From positions 1,054,001 through 1,118,000 of the forward strand of contig JANATG010000007.1 of NCBI GenBank assembly GCA_029449235.1: 64,000 bases of DNA, read 5' to 3'. Below the pieces are notes generated by a model, which worked only from the letters and a program-made list of their open reading frames with translations, ran no database searches and was not told where the DNA came from. The DNA is from Linnemannia schmuckeri (lineage: Eukaryota > Mortierellomycota > Mortierellomycetes > Mortierellales > Mortierellaceae). This document shows, piece by piece, positions 23,456-35,742 of the stretch (the first letter of the stretch is position 1; each line of letters starts with the position of its first letter). The position numbers and the translations under genes were made by a program.

Positions 23456-26400
23456 ATGGCAACCCCTCTAAGCTCAGAGCCGCAAGAGGTCAACGACCAG
23501 CCCTACCAACAACCTCCTCCTACTACTACTACTATTAGCACCACTCCTGCCACCGCGCACTCTGAACAACTAGCAACACAAGTCAAACCACCTCTCGCAA
23601 AGGCATACAGCAGCACAAACAGCATTCCCCAGTCAGCTACCCCCACCTCCTCTACAGGTGCACAAGGCGGAGGAGGTTTCCTTGCCACGGTTCGAAATGC
23701 CGCCACGGACATTCTGGGCATCAATTCGACCGCATCAGTGCCAACAGCAGGAGGAGATACGGATCCGAATGGAATCAACAATAGCAACAGTAACATCAAC
23801 GATGACTCCAACGGCGACGTCAACGGCAATGAGGCTGTAGGTAGTGGTAATGATGCTGGTGTAAGGACACATGAGAATACCTCTGGCGATGGTAAGCAGC
23901 TTTTCTTTTTTACGTACAATGCAGTGTGTAGTACAACGTGTATGGAGTGACGTTCTTTTTCGCAAAGGGTGCCTACTCGTGTTTCCATGCCAGGTGTATA
24001 CCAGGAAAAAGTCATGGCATAAGAAAGGCATTAGATATGAGAGCAGTGAACAATATTAATGCGAGCTGCAGCCAGCCATCAAAAATACTTTTTTTTTTTT
24101 TCGATCCCCATCGACTCCACTTGGAAGCCATAGCCTATCTATTGCTGCTGCAGTGTGAGGACTGAAGAGTGAGCTAAAATGTATTTGCGATCTCTTAAGA
24201 GGCGCGGGGGTGCTTTTCTTGTTTCGAGCGAGAGAGTAAGACTTATCTTCCATCGATCGCATCGTGTGTGTGAATTGTATGTTGCTTGTGAATCCACAAT
24301 GTGCCATCCACCAATCGACGTCGACCTTCCCTTTGGTCGACTTCTTATGTGCCTGTTTCTTTATCCACTTTTGTCCAGCCCTATGGACCATTGCACTCGC
24401 TTTTTCTTTCTTTTCTCTTCATCCAACTGCCACAATCGATAGACATTGTTGTCAGGTAGTTTCATCATCTGCCTCTTCTCTTTACTTTTCTTTCCTATAC
24501 CCACTCGTCTCCTCGTTTCTCCCCTCCTCCCTTCGCCCTCGTTGACTCGACTCCGTCCCACACTCTCTCCTCCTCTTCGTTTTCCCCTTCTTTCTCACAC
24601 TTTATCCAAACTTAGACGACGGTGCTCTTGCTCGCACACTCACTCACCTTATTCTTACTTCTCTTGTTCCTCTCCCCTCTCTCGCTCGTACTCCCACACT
24701 CCACTCCGAAACTTTTCCTGAAACTATCCCTGTCTTTACTGTCTTTCACGTCAAACCTCATTGTTACATCCACAGCACCCAACAACACCACACAAGCAGA
24801 GAATCAAGGCATGGTCTCCCTTCAACCAGAGACAATGACCATGGAGGCATTCCAGATGAACGGCGGCTCCATCCAATACGAACCCTACGAAACCGACACC
24901 AACCTCCCAGTCATGGCACCTCCGGGAAGCGGTGGACCAGGCAGTTTCCCAGAGTCGATCGGTGCCGACGGTCAGGAATACAACTACAACGGCAGTGGCA
25001 ACGGCAACGAGGGCTACAGCCCAGCAGAGTCGACCAGTTCACAGAACGACGGCGACGACTATTCGGCTGCCAACATCAACTTTGTGTACGCGAACGAGAA
25101 ACGCTTCAGCGACTTCCACAGCATCTTTCGGAGTGTGCCTGACGAAGAAAAGCTGATTGAAGGTAAACATACATTCACCACAACACAGCACTCTTTGGGA
25201 CAACTCATAACCTCACAGGTCAACAACTCCTCACTCGATCTTCCTTGATCACCATTTGTTCGGTGTATAATTCAACCCTGGCCAGAGGATCAAAATAGAG
25301 ATGGTAAACCTGTTGCTTGTCTTTGTGAGCATTGTCCCAGAGCCAAGAAAGAGTGACAAAACAGAACGGATCGAGACTCACATGGTGTGTGTTAGGATGT
25401 AGTGTGGGAAGCGAGTGGACAAAAGAGGGAGGGGGAGAGCATACGTGGCTTTTGTGCCATCTCGTCTCTCGATTATGCGTTAATTAATATTTTGGGTTAT
25501 GCCTGTTGGCCTCTCTTGCTCTTTCCAGGGCTGTGTTCTGGGTAATGCCTAAACAAAAACGTGCTTTATTTTTGGTTTCTTTTTGTTTTTCACTTTGATC
25601 GTTTTTTGTATATATGGTTCACACAAAGAGCTCTTTCATTCATCTCGTGTGGCCACTGAGAACTCGATCAAACATCAGGCCACTTCGTTTCGTTGTCATA
25701 GCGGTTCTTTCTTTGCTTGTCTTTATCGTTGTGCCTTGTGTACCTTGCAATCTTGCATTGTACACCCATCATCACACTTCGATCTAGTTTGCTAACAGCC
25801 TCTTGGACCATTAAAATCTAAAATAGATTACGGTTGTGCTCTTCAGAAAGAAATCTTGGTGCAGGGTCGACTTTATATCAGCGAGAATCATGTTTGCTTC
25901 AACGCTAACATCTTTGGATGGGTCACCAATGTGAGTATCACTGGCCTCCCTCTCTTTCACCTTCCAAGGTTCACACATCTGGTCCAGAAATGAGTGATAA
26001 GCCAAGACGTTGCATTTGTTTTTGGTTTCTTTTGTTGTTTTCGTGCATATAGCACCATTTTGTACGCAGTAATGGACAAGAGTGATCCAACTTGTTGTCA
26101 ATTGATACTCACCGAACCCCTTCTCTTTTCCTTTGTCTCCGTCCCCTTTATCCTCTCCTCTTTCTCCTTGTCTCTCCTTGATACTAAACAAACTAGTTGG
26201 TCATTGCGTTCTCCGAGATCACGGCTATCGAAAAAAGGCTCACGGCGTTTGTGATCCCTAACGCCATCAGCATCGTAACAACAACCAACACCAAGGGTCA
26301 CTTTTTCGCCTCGTTCTTGTCTCGGGATGCAGCACACGATCTTTTGATGGCAGCATGGAGAAAGTCATTTCCTTGTGCAGCCAATGCCTCAGCAGCCCAT

Positions 26401-28605
26401 AACAACGCCTACTTTCGACAGAACCGATCAAACGTCACGTTAAATGATGACGATGATGCCGACTCGTTCATTTCGGCCCGACCAGCCTCCGATTCGAGAA
26501 GGAACCGACATAGGCGATCCTCATCTGCGTCACAGAATTGGACCGCAGATGAGGCCGACTGGGATGAGACGGGCGAGGACATGGATGGCAAGTCGTCTGT
26601 TGGATCACGTCGACGTGGGTCCAAACGGGCTACTGTCAAGAAAATCTTTAAAGGTAATCACAATTTTTTTTTATTTTTACTCTGCTGCAGTTTGTATTTG
26701 TGAAAAAGCTGAAGAGAAAGAAGCTGACGGAGGTGGTCTACTCGTCTTGCATCCTAATGTGTTAACAGAGGTTATTGGTCCAATTCTTCCAGATGATGAC
26801 GGTCGTAACGGTAATTTTCGCGATAAGCACGAAGCATTTTATGAGCACCATGCCGCTTTGATCCCGAAAATGTCTGCTAGATCAAGAAGTCGAGAAGTAT
26901 TAGCTAACTTGGGATGTCATTCTGTTTTCATTATGGCTTGCGTCACATAGGTGCAGCAACAGAGAGCACACGTACAGGAAGAGCTCGGTCGCAGTCCGAG
27001 TTGCCCCCTCGACCGACCTCGTTTGATTTCAAGCAGCAGACCAGCCCCAGCAGCAAATCGACCTTTGACTTAGAGGATCACCCCCGAAGCGGACGTGCAG
27101 CATCAGAGTCTGCTCCTACCAGCCACTCGATCAAGGCTAACGGTCATGCAGCGGCTAACGGAAGTGCTCCAGCGGCAGCAGCAGCATCAGCAGCAGGAGG
27201 AAGAGCACCGGCAGGCACAGGAGCCAACCATGCACCCACCACATGCAAGTGCTCCAAGGACGGTCGACACTATGCTAACTCTTTCATGTCAGAAACATAT
27301 CCAGGAACAGTCGAGAGCATGTGGAAACTCCTGTTCGATTCCAACTTTAGCAAGAGTTTCTTGACCAACGAGGCGATGAAGGGAGCAGACGTACAGGAGG
27401 AGGCCTGGAAGGGAGCTGGCGATGGAACCTCGACCAAGGTGACCAAATATACTAAATGGTTGGGCATGCCTATTGGGCCTAAGACGACCAAGGCCATCCT
27501 GACGGATGTATGCGAATACAAGAACTTTGACGAGTATGTCACAACTGTCACAACAACTTCGACGCCGGACGTTCCTTCTGGAGGAAGCTTTACAACCAAG
27601 TGTCGAACCTGTATTACTTGGGCTGGCCCTAATCAAGTTCTAGTAGTTGTTACCGGAGCTGTCGAGTTTACCAAGAGCAGCTGGATCAAGGGTCAAATTG
27701 AGAAGGGAGCCGCTGAGGGAATGGGAACACACTACAAAGAACTGAACGCGAGCATTCGGAAGCACATTGCATCCCATCCAGAGGAGTTTGGCGGGGCTAG
27801 CGCAGGATCCACCGCCACACCACCCACATCTGATGCAGGCAGGAGAGCTCCCACTCCAACAAGCAGGACGACCTCCCCAACCCAAGATCGCGCAAGAACC
27901 AAGCGTGATCACCATCAGCATACACCTGCACAAGCTTCGGTGGAGAACGGCAAGCCTGAGAAGGGACCTGCTGTCGCAGCTCAGCAGTCTGCAGGAAAGA
28001 GTAGTACTAGTGGTGGAGCTGCTAGGTTACTGTCTGGTATCATGGCTTCGTTCTCGGCGGGCCCAGATGGCGAGGGAGCGTCCCACATGGCTCTGATGAC
28101 GGTCCTGGTGATCGTGATGTTGGCTAACGTCTATATCTGGTTCCAGATCTCGAGCGTGACCTCTCAGATCGAGAAGATCCAGAGCGACGTCTTTGCGGAG
28201 CAGAGGATCGGCGGCGGTCGATCACACATGGCGCCTCCACCCAAGGGTGGCTACTATGGAGGGGTAGATTACGATAGCTTTGGCGACAGTGGGTACACAC
28301 GAGACCAGGAAGAGTCGATGTGGGCATGGCTCACGGAGCGGGAAGAGAGACACCGCCGATATCAGCGTGCAGCGGCCGGTCGGGAATGGAGCCGGATACG
28401 GAAACAGGAGCGTAATGATAAGGACAACGACAGCGATTTCAACGACCATACATCATCAACATCATCATCATCATCTTCATCTTCATCTTCATCAGCATCA
28501 GCATTGACAGAGGCGAAACTGCAGGCCAGGATTAATGAACTTCAACAACAACTTGAAGCCCTGGAGAAGGCTTTGGAACGAGGCAGCGCGTCCCAAGAAC
28601 TGTAA
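23456..28605 (+). CDS. GRAM/VASt sterol-transfer protein (LAM/Ysp2-like)
   Basis: Five exons (23456-23891, 24776-25162, 25827-25930, 26197-26653, 26951-28605) join in frame to give 1012 residues. After a disordered N-terminus comes a GRAM domain starting around EKRFSDFHSIFRSVPDEE and containing ISENHVCFNANIFGWVTN and EITAIEKR. A Ser/Arg-rich linker follows, then a VASt domain beginning SETYPGTVESMWKLLFDS with TKWLGMPIGPKTTKAIL and GTHYKELNASIRKHI. Near the C-terminus there is one membrane helix (LMTVLVIVMLANVYIW), and the protein ends with a Ser run and a coiled coil. In yeast and animals this architecture (Lam/GRAMD1) anchors in the ER and moves sterols at ER-plasma membrane contacts. Intron 1 is long (884 nt) and CT-rich. 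Intron 4 holds a possible in-frame cassette exon at 26691-26810. Confidence 0.9.
26691..26810 (+). other. Possible cassette exon in the GRAM/VASt gene
   Basis: Flanked by CTGCTGCAG and GTAATT, this 120-nt segment is open in the correct frame. Both of its junctions have phase 1, so skipping and inclusion are equally frame-neutral. It would insert 40 residues, starting VCICEKAEEKEADGGGLL, into the linker between GRAM and VASt. Confidence 0.3.
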
Positions 28606-28666
28606 CACCGCCACCATATCACTCACCTCCTTTATTTTTGAAACACACAAGAATAAAAAGTAACAA

Positions 28667-28692
28667 TTTTTTTTTTTTTTTTTTTTTTTTTT
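28667..28692. repeat. Poly-T tract, 26 bases
   Basis: T run in the short convergent spacer just after the GRAM/VASt stop codon. Confidence 0.95.
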
Positions 28693-28817
28693 GGCAAGTT
28701 TTTGTAATTGCTTTATTTCGCTGGAAGAAGGAGGGAAGTGACAATGAAGGAAATGACGAGGCTACCGACAACTTTGAGCGAATGTGCTTGAAAAGCTGTT
28801 GTCGAAAAGCACCTTTT

Positions 28818-29230
28818 CTACTTGCGGTTCTTCATGTTGGCGAGGCAGGTGGCACAGTACCACTTTCCGATCGGAGGCTCCTTCAAACCAACACAGCCAT
28901 AATGGAACCACTCCTTGTCGCACTATCAATCCAATTCAAAGCAGACAGAGAATAGCGGGTGATATAATGTGTTAGCACAGTCAACTTTCAATGGGAGCCA
29001 TTTTTGTTAATATTAAAGTTTCAAAGTGTAGAAAAAAGAGAGGAAAACCACTTACAGAGTCGTTGTCACAGCCAACCATGTCACCGTAAGAGACCTGCTG
29101 ACAGAAGCAGTAGAGAGGCTCGTTGGGGTCAATGTCCATCATGATGGCGCCCGTGCCGCGCTTTCTTCCGGATGGGTTGCTTCGTGGTGCCGACATCGGA
29201 CCCTTCTGGCTCTTGCGATCTATGGGTTGT

Positions 29231-29267
<37 letters not shown>

Positions 29268-30462
29268 AAAGAGTGGAGTATAAATGGTATTGTAAATAAA
29301 TTGTTGTCTTGGTGGAGGACGGAGAGTGTAGATGGGTAAGTAGGTGGGTAGACAGGCTGCTGTTGTTGTTTTGTAGGAGTGTGTGTAGATGTAGGGATAG
29401 TGGGGAGGCCACTGACGGCCAGTTACCTCTATTGGCGGAAGTTACATCCAGATTGACTAGTGGCGGCAATTCATCATATGTGTTTTTGATTGTTTTGAGC
29501 AATACAAAAAGTAAATGCAATAGCAAGGAGTACGGTATGGAAGAGAGAAAGTGAGATGGGTCAACATTAAAGGGTATTTAGCAAAGTGATATGTATGCTA
29601 TACAAGTCTAGTGTTGCAAGCAAGATTGCGAGGAAGGGGTGTGGTTATTATTGATGTGGTCATTCGTACCTTTCTTCACCTCACCCGGGTCCTGAAGGTC
29701 GATTCCCAGTCTCTGTGTTTCTTCATCCAATCGAACAATCTGACGGTTGATCTACACATAAAAGAGCAGAAAATACAGGAAATTAGAACATAGTCCATGA
29801 CACCAACAGCAGCAGCATCAGCAAGAGCAGAAAAGAGAGACGTACAAGATCGTAGAGTTTGAGACTGTAATCAATCTTTTGATCGACTTTGCGCATGGCG
29901 GCACAGTACTCCTTCTCGATGTTGAGACGTGCGGCGACCAGGTTTGCGTCCTCCTCTGCAGGTATGCTTGACCGCTTGGCGCTTTTTGTGTACTTTTTCC
30001 AATGTCCTCGGTATGACTCTCTGAGATCTGTTAGTCAATAAGAAGGGAAAGGGAAATGAAAAGAGTAAAAGTGTATTAGTCAGCTATTGTTTCAAGATGG
30101 AAGTTTACAGCTGCGGCGGACAGGGAAGGGCATTACGGTGAAAAGGGAGAGTGCGATAAGAGAGAAGTAGCGTACCAAAGTATTGAGCATCGGCTTTACC
30201 GAGTTCTTGAAGACCTTGCTGAACTTCGGAAGGGAGATTCTCGAGACCTAGCGAAAATGATATAAAGTTGCAGGTATGGCATAGTGATGCGATGTGGTCG
30301 GTGGCTTGTCGCGTTAGTCGGGGTCACTTATTTTTTTTACTTGTCCGCAGTGCAAAAAAATTGCTTGGCACAGAAACAATAAGAGTGGGCGAGAAAGGAC
30401 TTACTCTCGATGTATTCCTCTAGAAACTCGCCGGCGGTCATGGGTGGGTTATTGGACATCAT
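28818..30462 (-). CDS. ING-family PHD-finger chromatin protein
   Basis: A multi-exon gene on the minus strand. The start MMSNNPPMTAGEFLEEYIES is followed by an ING N-terminal helical domain with LENLPSEVQQGLQELGKAD, RESYRGHWKKYTKSAKR and KEYCAAMRKVDQKIDYSL. A basic segment (RKSQKGPMSAPR, PSGRKRGTG) comes next. The gene ends with a PHD finger: YCFCQQVSYGDMVGCDND, CDKEWFHYGCVGL, PIGKWYCATCLANMKNRK. The zinc ligands C4-H-C3 are all present, and the aromatic and acidic residues fit H3K4me3 recognition. ING/Yng proteins target histone acetyltransferase or deacetylase complexes (NuA3, NuA4, Rpd3L), but which one cannot be decided here. A 34-35-nt exon near 29426-29460 (NLDVTSANR) joins the two halves in frame. 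The intron after it carries a 35-base T run. Confidence 0.9.
29232..29266. repeat. Poly-T tract, 35 bases
   Basis: Within an intron of the ING-type gene; poly-A in the sense of that gene. Confidence 0.95.
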
Positions 30463-32098
30463 TGGTACAGTGAAAAGGAATGTGTTTGATGAAGGATGGA
30501 TGTAAGGTTGGTTAGAGCGAAAAAGGAGAGATGGAGGCTATATGTAGTGCAGCTAGGTGTTCTATGTGTGGGGGAGTGTGTGGTGTGTGTGTTGGGTCTG
30601 AAGGAAAGAAAATTCTGGGTCAGGTGGGAGGAGAAAAGAGAGAGTCCACTGTCAGATAGAGATCGTTCAATAAAAGAAAATTTAAATCGTCAAAAACAAC
30701 TAAATGTCGATAAAAACAGACAAAGGGGCCAAATTTCAGGTACCACCAACGAACAACGATCAGCAAGTTGGACCGTTGGACCAAATCAGCAACCTTCTTT
30801 GTTTCACTAGATCGCGAACTGATAAACATTCTCGCGCCATGGATAGAGCAGGTGGTGCGCAGGTGCGATCCGGTGTGGATGCCCCCTGCTCACTCACTCA
30901 CGGCCTTGCTGACCAATTGTTTGTGAACGGGAGCCTGTTCCTATATCTATGGTATCTAAAAAAGCAAACCAATAGCATTGCAAACAAGTAAGCCAAGCGC
31001 ACAAACAAACAACGGTGTCGAGCAAAAAAAATGAAAAGGTGAAAAGAATGAAAACCATACCTTGTATGGTCGATCCTGTTCATCTAAACCGCACAACATG
31101 TGCAACAAAGCATTCTTATTTTAGACTCGGATGGGAAGTGTACATTTGCGCAAGAGCGTGAGATAAGAACTATGAAAGAACGAGGAATATGAGGGGGTGG
31201 ACACTAGAACAGGGAGGAAGAAGTGAGATGAGAAGGACGAGAAATGAAAATGGGAGAGGGAAAGGGAGGGGGTTGTAAAAGGGCGCAAGGATGACAAGGT
31301 TCCATGCCCAAGCAATTTGACCATGGGGTATAGATACACGGGATATGGGTTGGGAGCAAAAAGTAAAAAAAAAAAAGGTGTGCGGTCCGTTTGAGTGAGC
31401 ACTTTTTTTTTTATTTTGACCTGGGAGCCAACAAAGAAGGGTATGGTTATTGTCCAGGCCATGTCCCGTTGCTTTGCTTTTGTCTGTGCCATTGCCATCG
31501 TACACATGCGTGCTTTTTCATTTCAGTTTTCATTTTAACATAACACACCCATTGGACCACAGCCTATCGCACCTTTTTTTACCTTTTTGTCCAACCTTCG
31601 CCTTGTTGCCTCTCCCTCACTCACTGTCTCCCACACTCTCTGTCTCCCTTTCTTGTTTTGTTTCTATCCTCTCCTTTTGAATAGTCTCTTTTTTTATATT
31701 TATTTTCTTTCCATCGTCCATCTCCAACTCACTCTCTTCATCTCTCCTCTTCCCTTCTTCCTTCTCCTTCACACATACACTCTCTCTTGCACTCATACGC
31801 TTCGATCGTTGGATCACTTTCTCCCTTTCTCCCTTTTCCATCAGACTTAGCCCACCTCCACCACCACGACCATCACCCTTTCCGTTGGTCATCACCCCGT
31901 TCCATCTCGACACTAGGTTTTCCCCTTTTTGTCACTTATTTTCATTCACTTTCGGCTTCATACTCCGGCTAAAATAAGAACAGAGTGAAAAACAGCACAC
32001 ACTCTATTTCTCTTTCTTTTCTCTCTTCCTTTCCTCCCACACTCGCCTTTCACTGTTCAACTTCTCGTCCTCAGGTTCTTATCCTTTTTTACAAAACC
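30463..32098. other. Divergent intergenic region, ING and PAK genes
   Basis: No gene is supported. From about 31500 to 32090 the + strand is C/T-rich and likely contains the promoter and long leader of the PAK gene. Confidence 0.55.
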
Positions 32099-33800
32099 AT
32101 GTTGGCCACCGACGACTCCAACCCACTCGCCAAATACAAGGAGTTGACACCCATACAACAGCACCACAACCATATCCACCATTCGCCTCAGGACCATGCG
32201 CCGACCACTGGTGTTTTGAAGCATGGTTTCATTTCTCTAAAAGAAGAAGGCCTTAAGGCTTTCATCTGGTCAAAGCGATACATGGCCTTACGCGAGTTCA
32301 AGCTGAGCTTCCATCGTAACGAGGTGAGTAGATCGTATTTCTGCCACTGGACCCTCTTTCCAGGGCGACAACAGCTTTTTCCAATTCATTTTTTTCTTGC
32401 GAAACGTTGAAAAGAAACCATGGGTCCACTTTGGGTGACTGGATGGTCATTGGCATAAGAGAGAAAGTAACAAAAAAATCAAATTGGATAACGTCCATCT
32501 TTAGCGATCGATTGTTTTCTTTTTTATTGTTGTTTTGTTATGTGCTTACCGTTTGCCCTGAATCACATCTGCATTGCCATGCCTATCCATTTGGCATCAT
32601 CGACATCAACAATAAAAAAAAATTGCGCGGACCCTTCCGTCCCACGTTTTTTTTAATGTTGTTCAGTAGAAGCATAAACATGACTAACATCCCCCCATTC
32701 GAATCAATCCTTTCCTTCTCCCATCTATGCTATTTGTTATAGTCAACTCCTCATGCGGTTGTCATTGTTCCTCTGGAGGACATCTCTGCAGTATCCCGAA
32801 CGGACTTGAAAACCTATTGCTTTGAGCTCATCACCAAAGACCGCAGCTTCTTTATCTCCTGCAAGAACGAAGAGGAGCTTTATTCGTGGATGCATGAGAT
32901 TTACTCACGATCGCCCCTGTTGGGTGTCTCGAGCCCAACTAATTTCGTCCACAAGGTCCATGTCGGTTTCGATCCCCACACTGGCGATTTCACTGTACGT
33001 CCCGCCCTTTGTTTTTGCCTGGTTTACCTTGATATGGAGATTGGAGACTATACTATAATATGCAGGCGATTATTAGCAACTAACGCTAATACTCTCTTTC
33101 TCCCCCCTCCACCACCATTACCTTCTCCTCATACCTCTCTCCCTCTTTTCTCCCTGTTTGCATTGCTATGTGTCTTCCCGCTATTAATGCTAATCACGCT
33201 GAACAAAACAGGGATTGCCCGAGACGTGGACCAAACTGCTGACAGGATCGGCTATCACCAAAGAGGACTATGCCAACAACCCTCAGGCTGTTCTCGAGGT
33301 TCTAGGGTTCTACACAGATGAGACCAAGCGCAATGAGCAAGAGTTTGAAGGAGCCATTCCTGCCGATGCTGAAGGTGACCGCAGATACCTCCATCTGATT
33401 CCCAAGCAAGGCCCTCCTTCTCCTCCATCCTCTTCCTCATCATCCTCTGCCAATCATCGCCCCGAACGCCCGCAGCGTCCTGACCGGCCAGAAGAGCATT
33501 TGAGACCTCATATCCCAGAGCGCTCACAGAGCATTGACAACCTCCACGAGGTATGTGTCAGTTTGTTTGTGTTTTTGTTGCGTAGATGGTCTGCTCTATT
33601 GTTGTGTTTGTGTTGTGTGTGTTTCTTGTCGTTTGCCGTTTTTGTGGTTTTCCTTTTTGCTGTTTGTTCGTCTCTATTCGTGTGTGCATGTTTTGGATAA
33701 ATTGCAACCATAAATGAAATTGGATGCGGCCCTACCATGTGTCCAACAGACAGACAGACACACAGGATTAGCTAACGCCCAAAGCTGTACATTTTCTTTG

Positions 33801-33840
<40 letters not shown>

Positions 33841-35564
33841 TTCTCAATAGAACAAGACAACTGCTCCGCGCCCAACTTACACACCTCCTTCGCCAACTGT
33901 AAGTCTCTGTTTTGCATTGCGGAGGAATATGAGGGAGGAAGAAAAAGAAGCGAGAAGGACATGCATTGAGAAAAGAAAGGGCCAAAAAAAAAAGGAAAAC
34001 TACGAAAAGGAGAGACATGCCTGTTTCGTTGCTTCTTATTTCCATTTGTTAACCGCAGCGTGGTGCCGAAAAAAGGCTAGCAGAAAATCACTCTCCGTGT
34101 TCGCCTCCTTGAACTAAGTCTCCACGCGGACACTACCAACACCAACAGTTGCCGAGTCTAACATCTGTCTATGACACTCATCCTTCAAATACAATTCAAC
34201 AGCCCTCACCAGTGACCTCGCCCTCGGAACCTCGCCCTCCACTCCCGGGTCTTGGAGCTCATCATCATCACCATGCTGCCGACAATTATGCCGATGGTGA
34301 AAGACCTATTCACGAGTACAACGGAGGAGTTGCAGATGCGACGGCGGCGTTGAATGGACATGGGGCAGCCAAGGTCGCAGTCGAGCGTCGTATCTCGACC
34401 ATGACTGAGGCCCAGGTGATGGAGAAGCTGAGGAGTGTTGTCTCTTGTGGAGATCCCAATACTTTGTACAGCAAGATCAAGAAAGTCGGACAAGGGTAAC
34501 TACTTTTCTTCTCTATCTCGACACAGAACTATAATATGCCAGTACTAGTGTCCTTCAGGAGACTGAATATTTTTTTCACAACCGTTCTATTAGTGCTTCG
34601 GGATCGGTGTATGTAGCTAAGCATTTGTCGACAAACTCGAAGGTGGCAGTCAAGCAGATGGATCTTGCTCTTCAGCCAAAGAAGGAACTTGTCGTGAACG
34701 AGATTTTGATCATGAAGGAATCCAGCCATCCCAACATTGTCAACTATCTGGACTCGTTCTTGGTCAGAGGGCACGAGTTGTGGGTGGTCATGGAGTACAT
34801 GGGAGGCGGAGCCCTAACGGATGTCATTGAGAACAACAAGTTCACAGAGAGTCAGATCGCCACCGTTTGTAACGAGGTAAGGCGAAACAGGCAGGATAAT
34901 TACATTGATGCTATCAGCAGAGAGACCCTATTCGTGGAACAAGGCTGATTAGAACAAAGTACTGACAATACTCGTACTTGATGTTCATGCCAATTCGATA
35001 GACATGCAAGGGATTGCAACATCTTCACAGCCAAAACATCATCCATCGCGATATCAAGTCGGATAATGTTCTCGTGGACGCTTATGGTCACGTCAAGATT
35101 AGTAAGTTATTTCTGGTGATTGCGGTAGAGTCCACATATACAACAGCATTCGCCTATGAATCGAAAGAAAAGAAAAACTAACGATGTAAGACCTTGATCC
35201 TTCATAATAACCATAGCTGACTTTGGTTTCTGCGCCAAGTTGACGGACCAAAAGAACAAGCGTGCAACGCTGGTTGGAACATCATACTGGATGGCACCAG
35301 AGGTCGTTAAGCAGAAGCAATATGGCGCCAAGGTCGATGTCTGGTCGCTGGGTATTATGGCGATTGAGATGATTGAACAGGAGCCACCTTACATGGACGA
35401 GGAACCCCTGAAGGCGCTGTACTTGATTGCCACCAACGGAACGCCTACGCTGAAGAACCCCGAGACACTCAGCTCTGAGCTCAAGAACTTTTTGGCGGTC
35501 TGTCTATGTGTTGATGTCCGAAGCCGTGCCGCTTCCAAATCTTTGCTCGAGGTATGCCTTCTCT

Positions 35565-35600
<36 letters not shown>

Positions 35601-35742
35601 TGTGTGATTGCTATGTGATAGATTTGATAGCCAATATTTACGATATTCACTCTCTTTGTTCAATGACAACAAATAGCACGACTTTCTCAGGAAGGCTGGA
35701 CCACCATCGTCGTTGCAACAGCTCTTCAGCGGAGCGCATTAA
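32099..35742 (+). CDS. p21-activated kinase with PH domain (Cla4-like)
   Basis: Nine exons (32099-32323, 32743-32994, 33212-33550, 33851-33898, 34149-34495, 34594-34876, 35002-35101, 35217-35551, 35677-35742) join in frame to give 664 residues. Domains in order: a PH domain from about residue 39 (KHGFISLKEEGLKAFIW) to EEELYSWMHEIY; a CRIB motif VSSPTNFVHKVHVGFD for Cdc42/Rac-GTP binding; a Pro/Ser linker; and a Ste20-group kinase with GQGASGSVYVAK, AVKQMD, HRDIKSDN, TDFGFCAK and the activation segment TLVGTSYWMAPEV. PH plus CRIB plus kinase is the Cla4/Skm1 layout, acting in septin organisation, budding or hyphal polarity downstream of Cdc42. Exon 4 is only 48 nt (NKTTAPRPTYTPPSPT) and could be skipped in frame. 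Introns 3 and 8 hold T runs of 38 and 31 bases. Confidence 0.95.
33802..33839. repeat. Poly-T tract, 38 bases
   Basis: In PAK intron 3, close to the acceptor of the 48-nt exon 4; the longest homopolymer in the window. Confidence 0.95.
35567..35597. repeat. Poly-T tract, 31 bases
   Basis: In the last PAK intron, just after the donor site. Confidence 0.95.
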
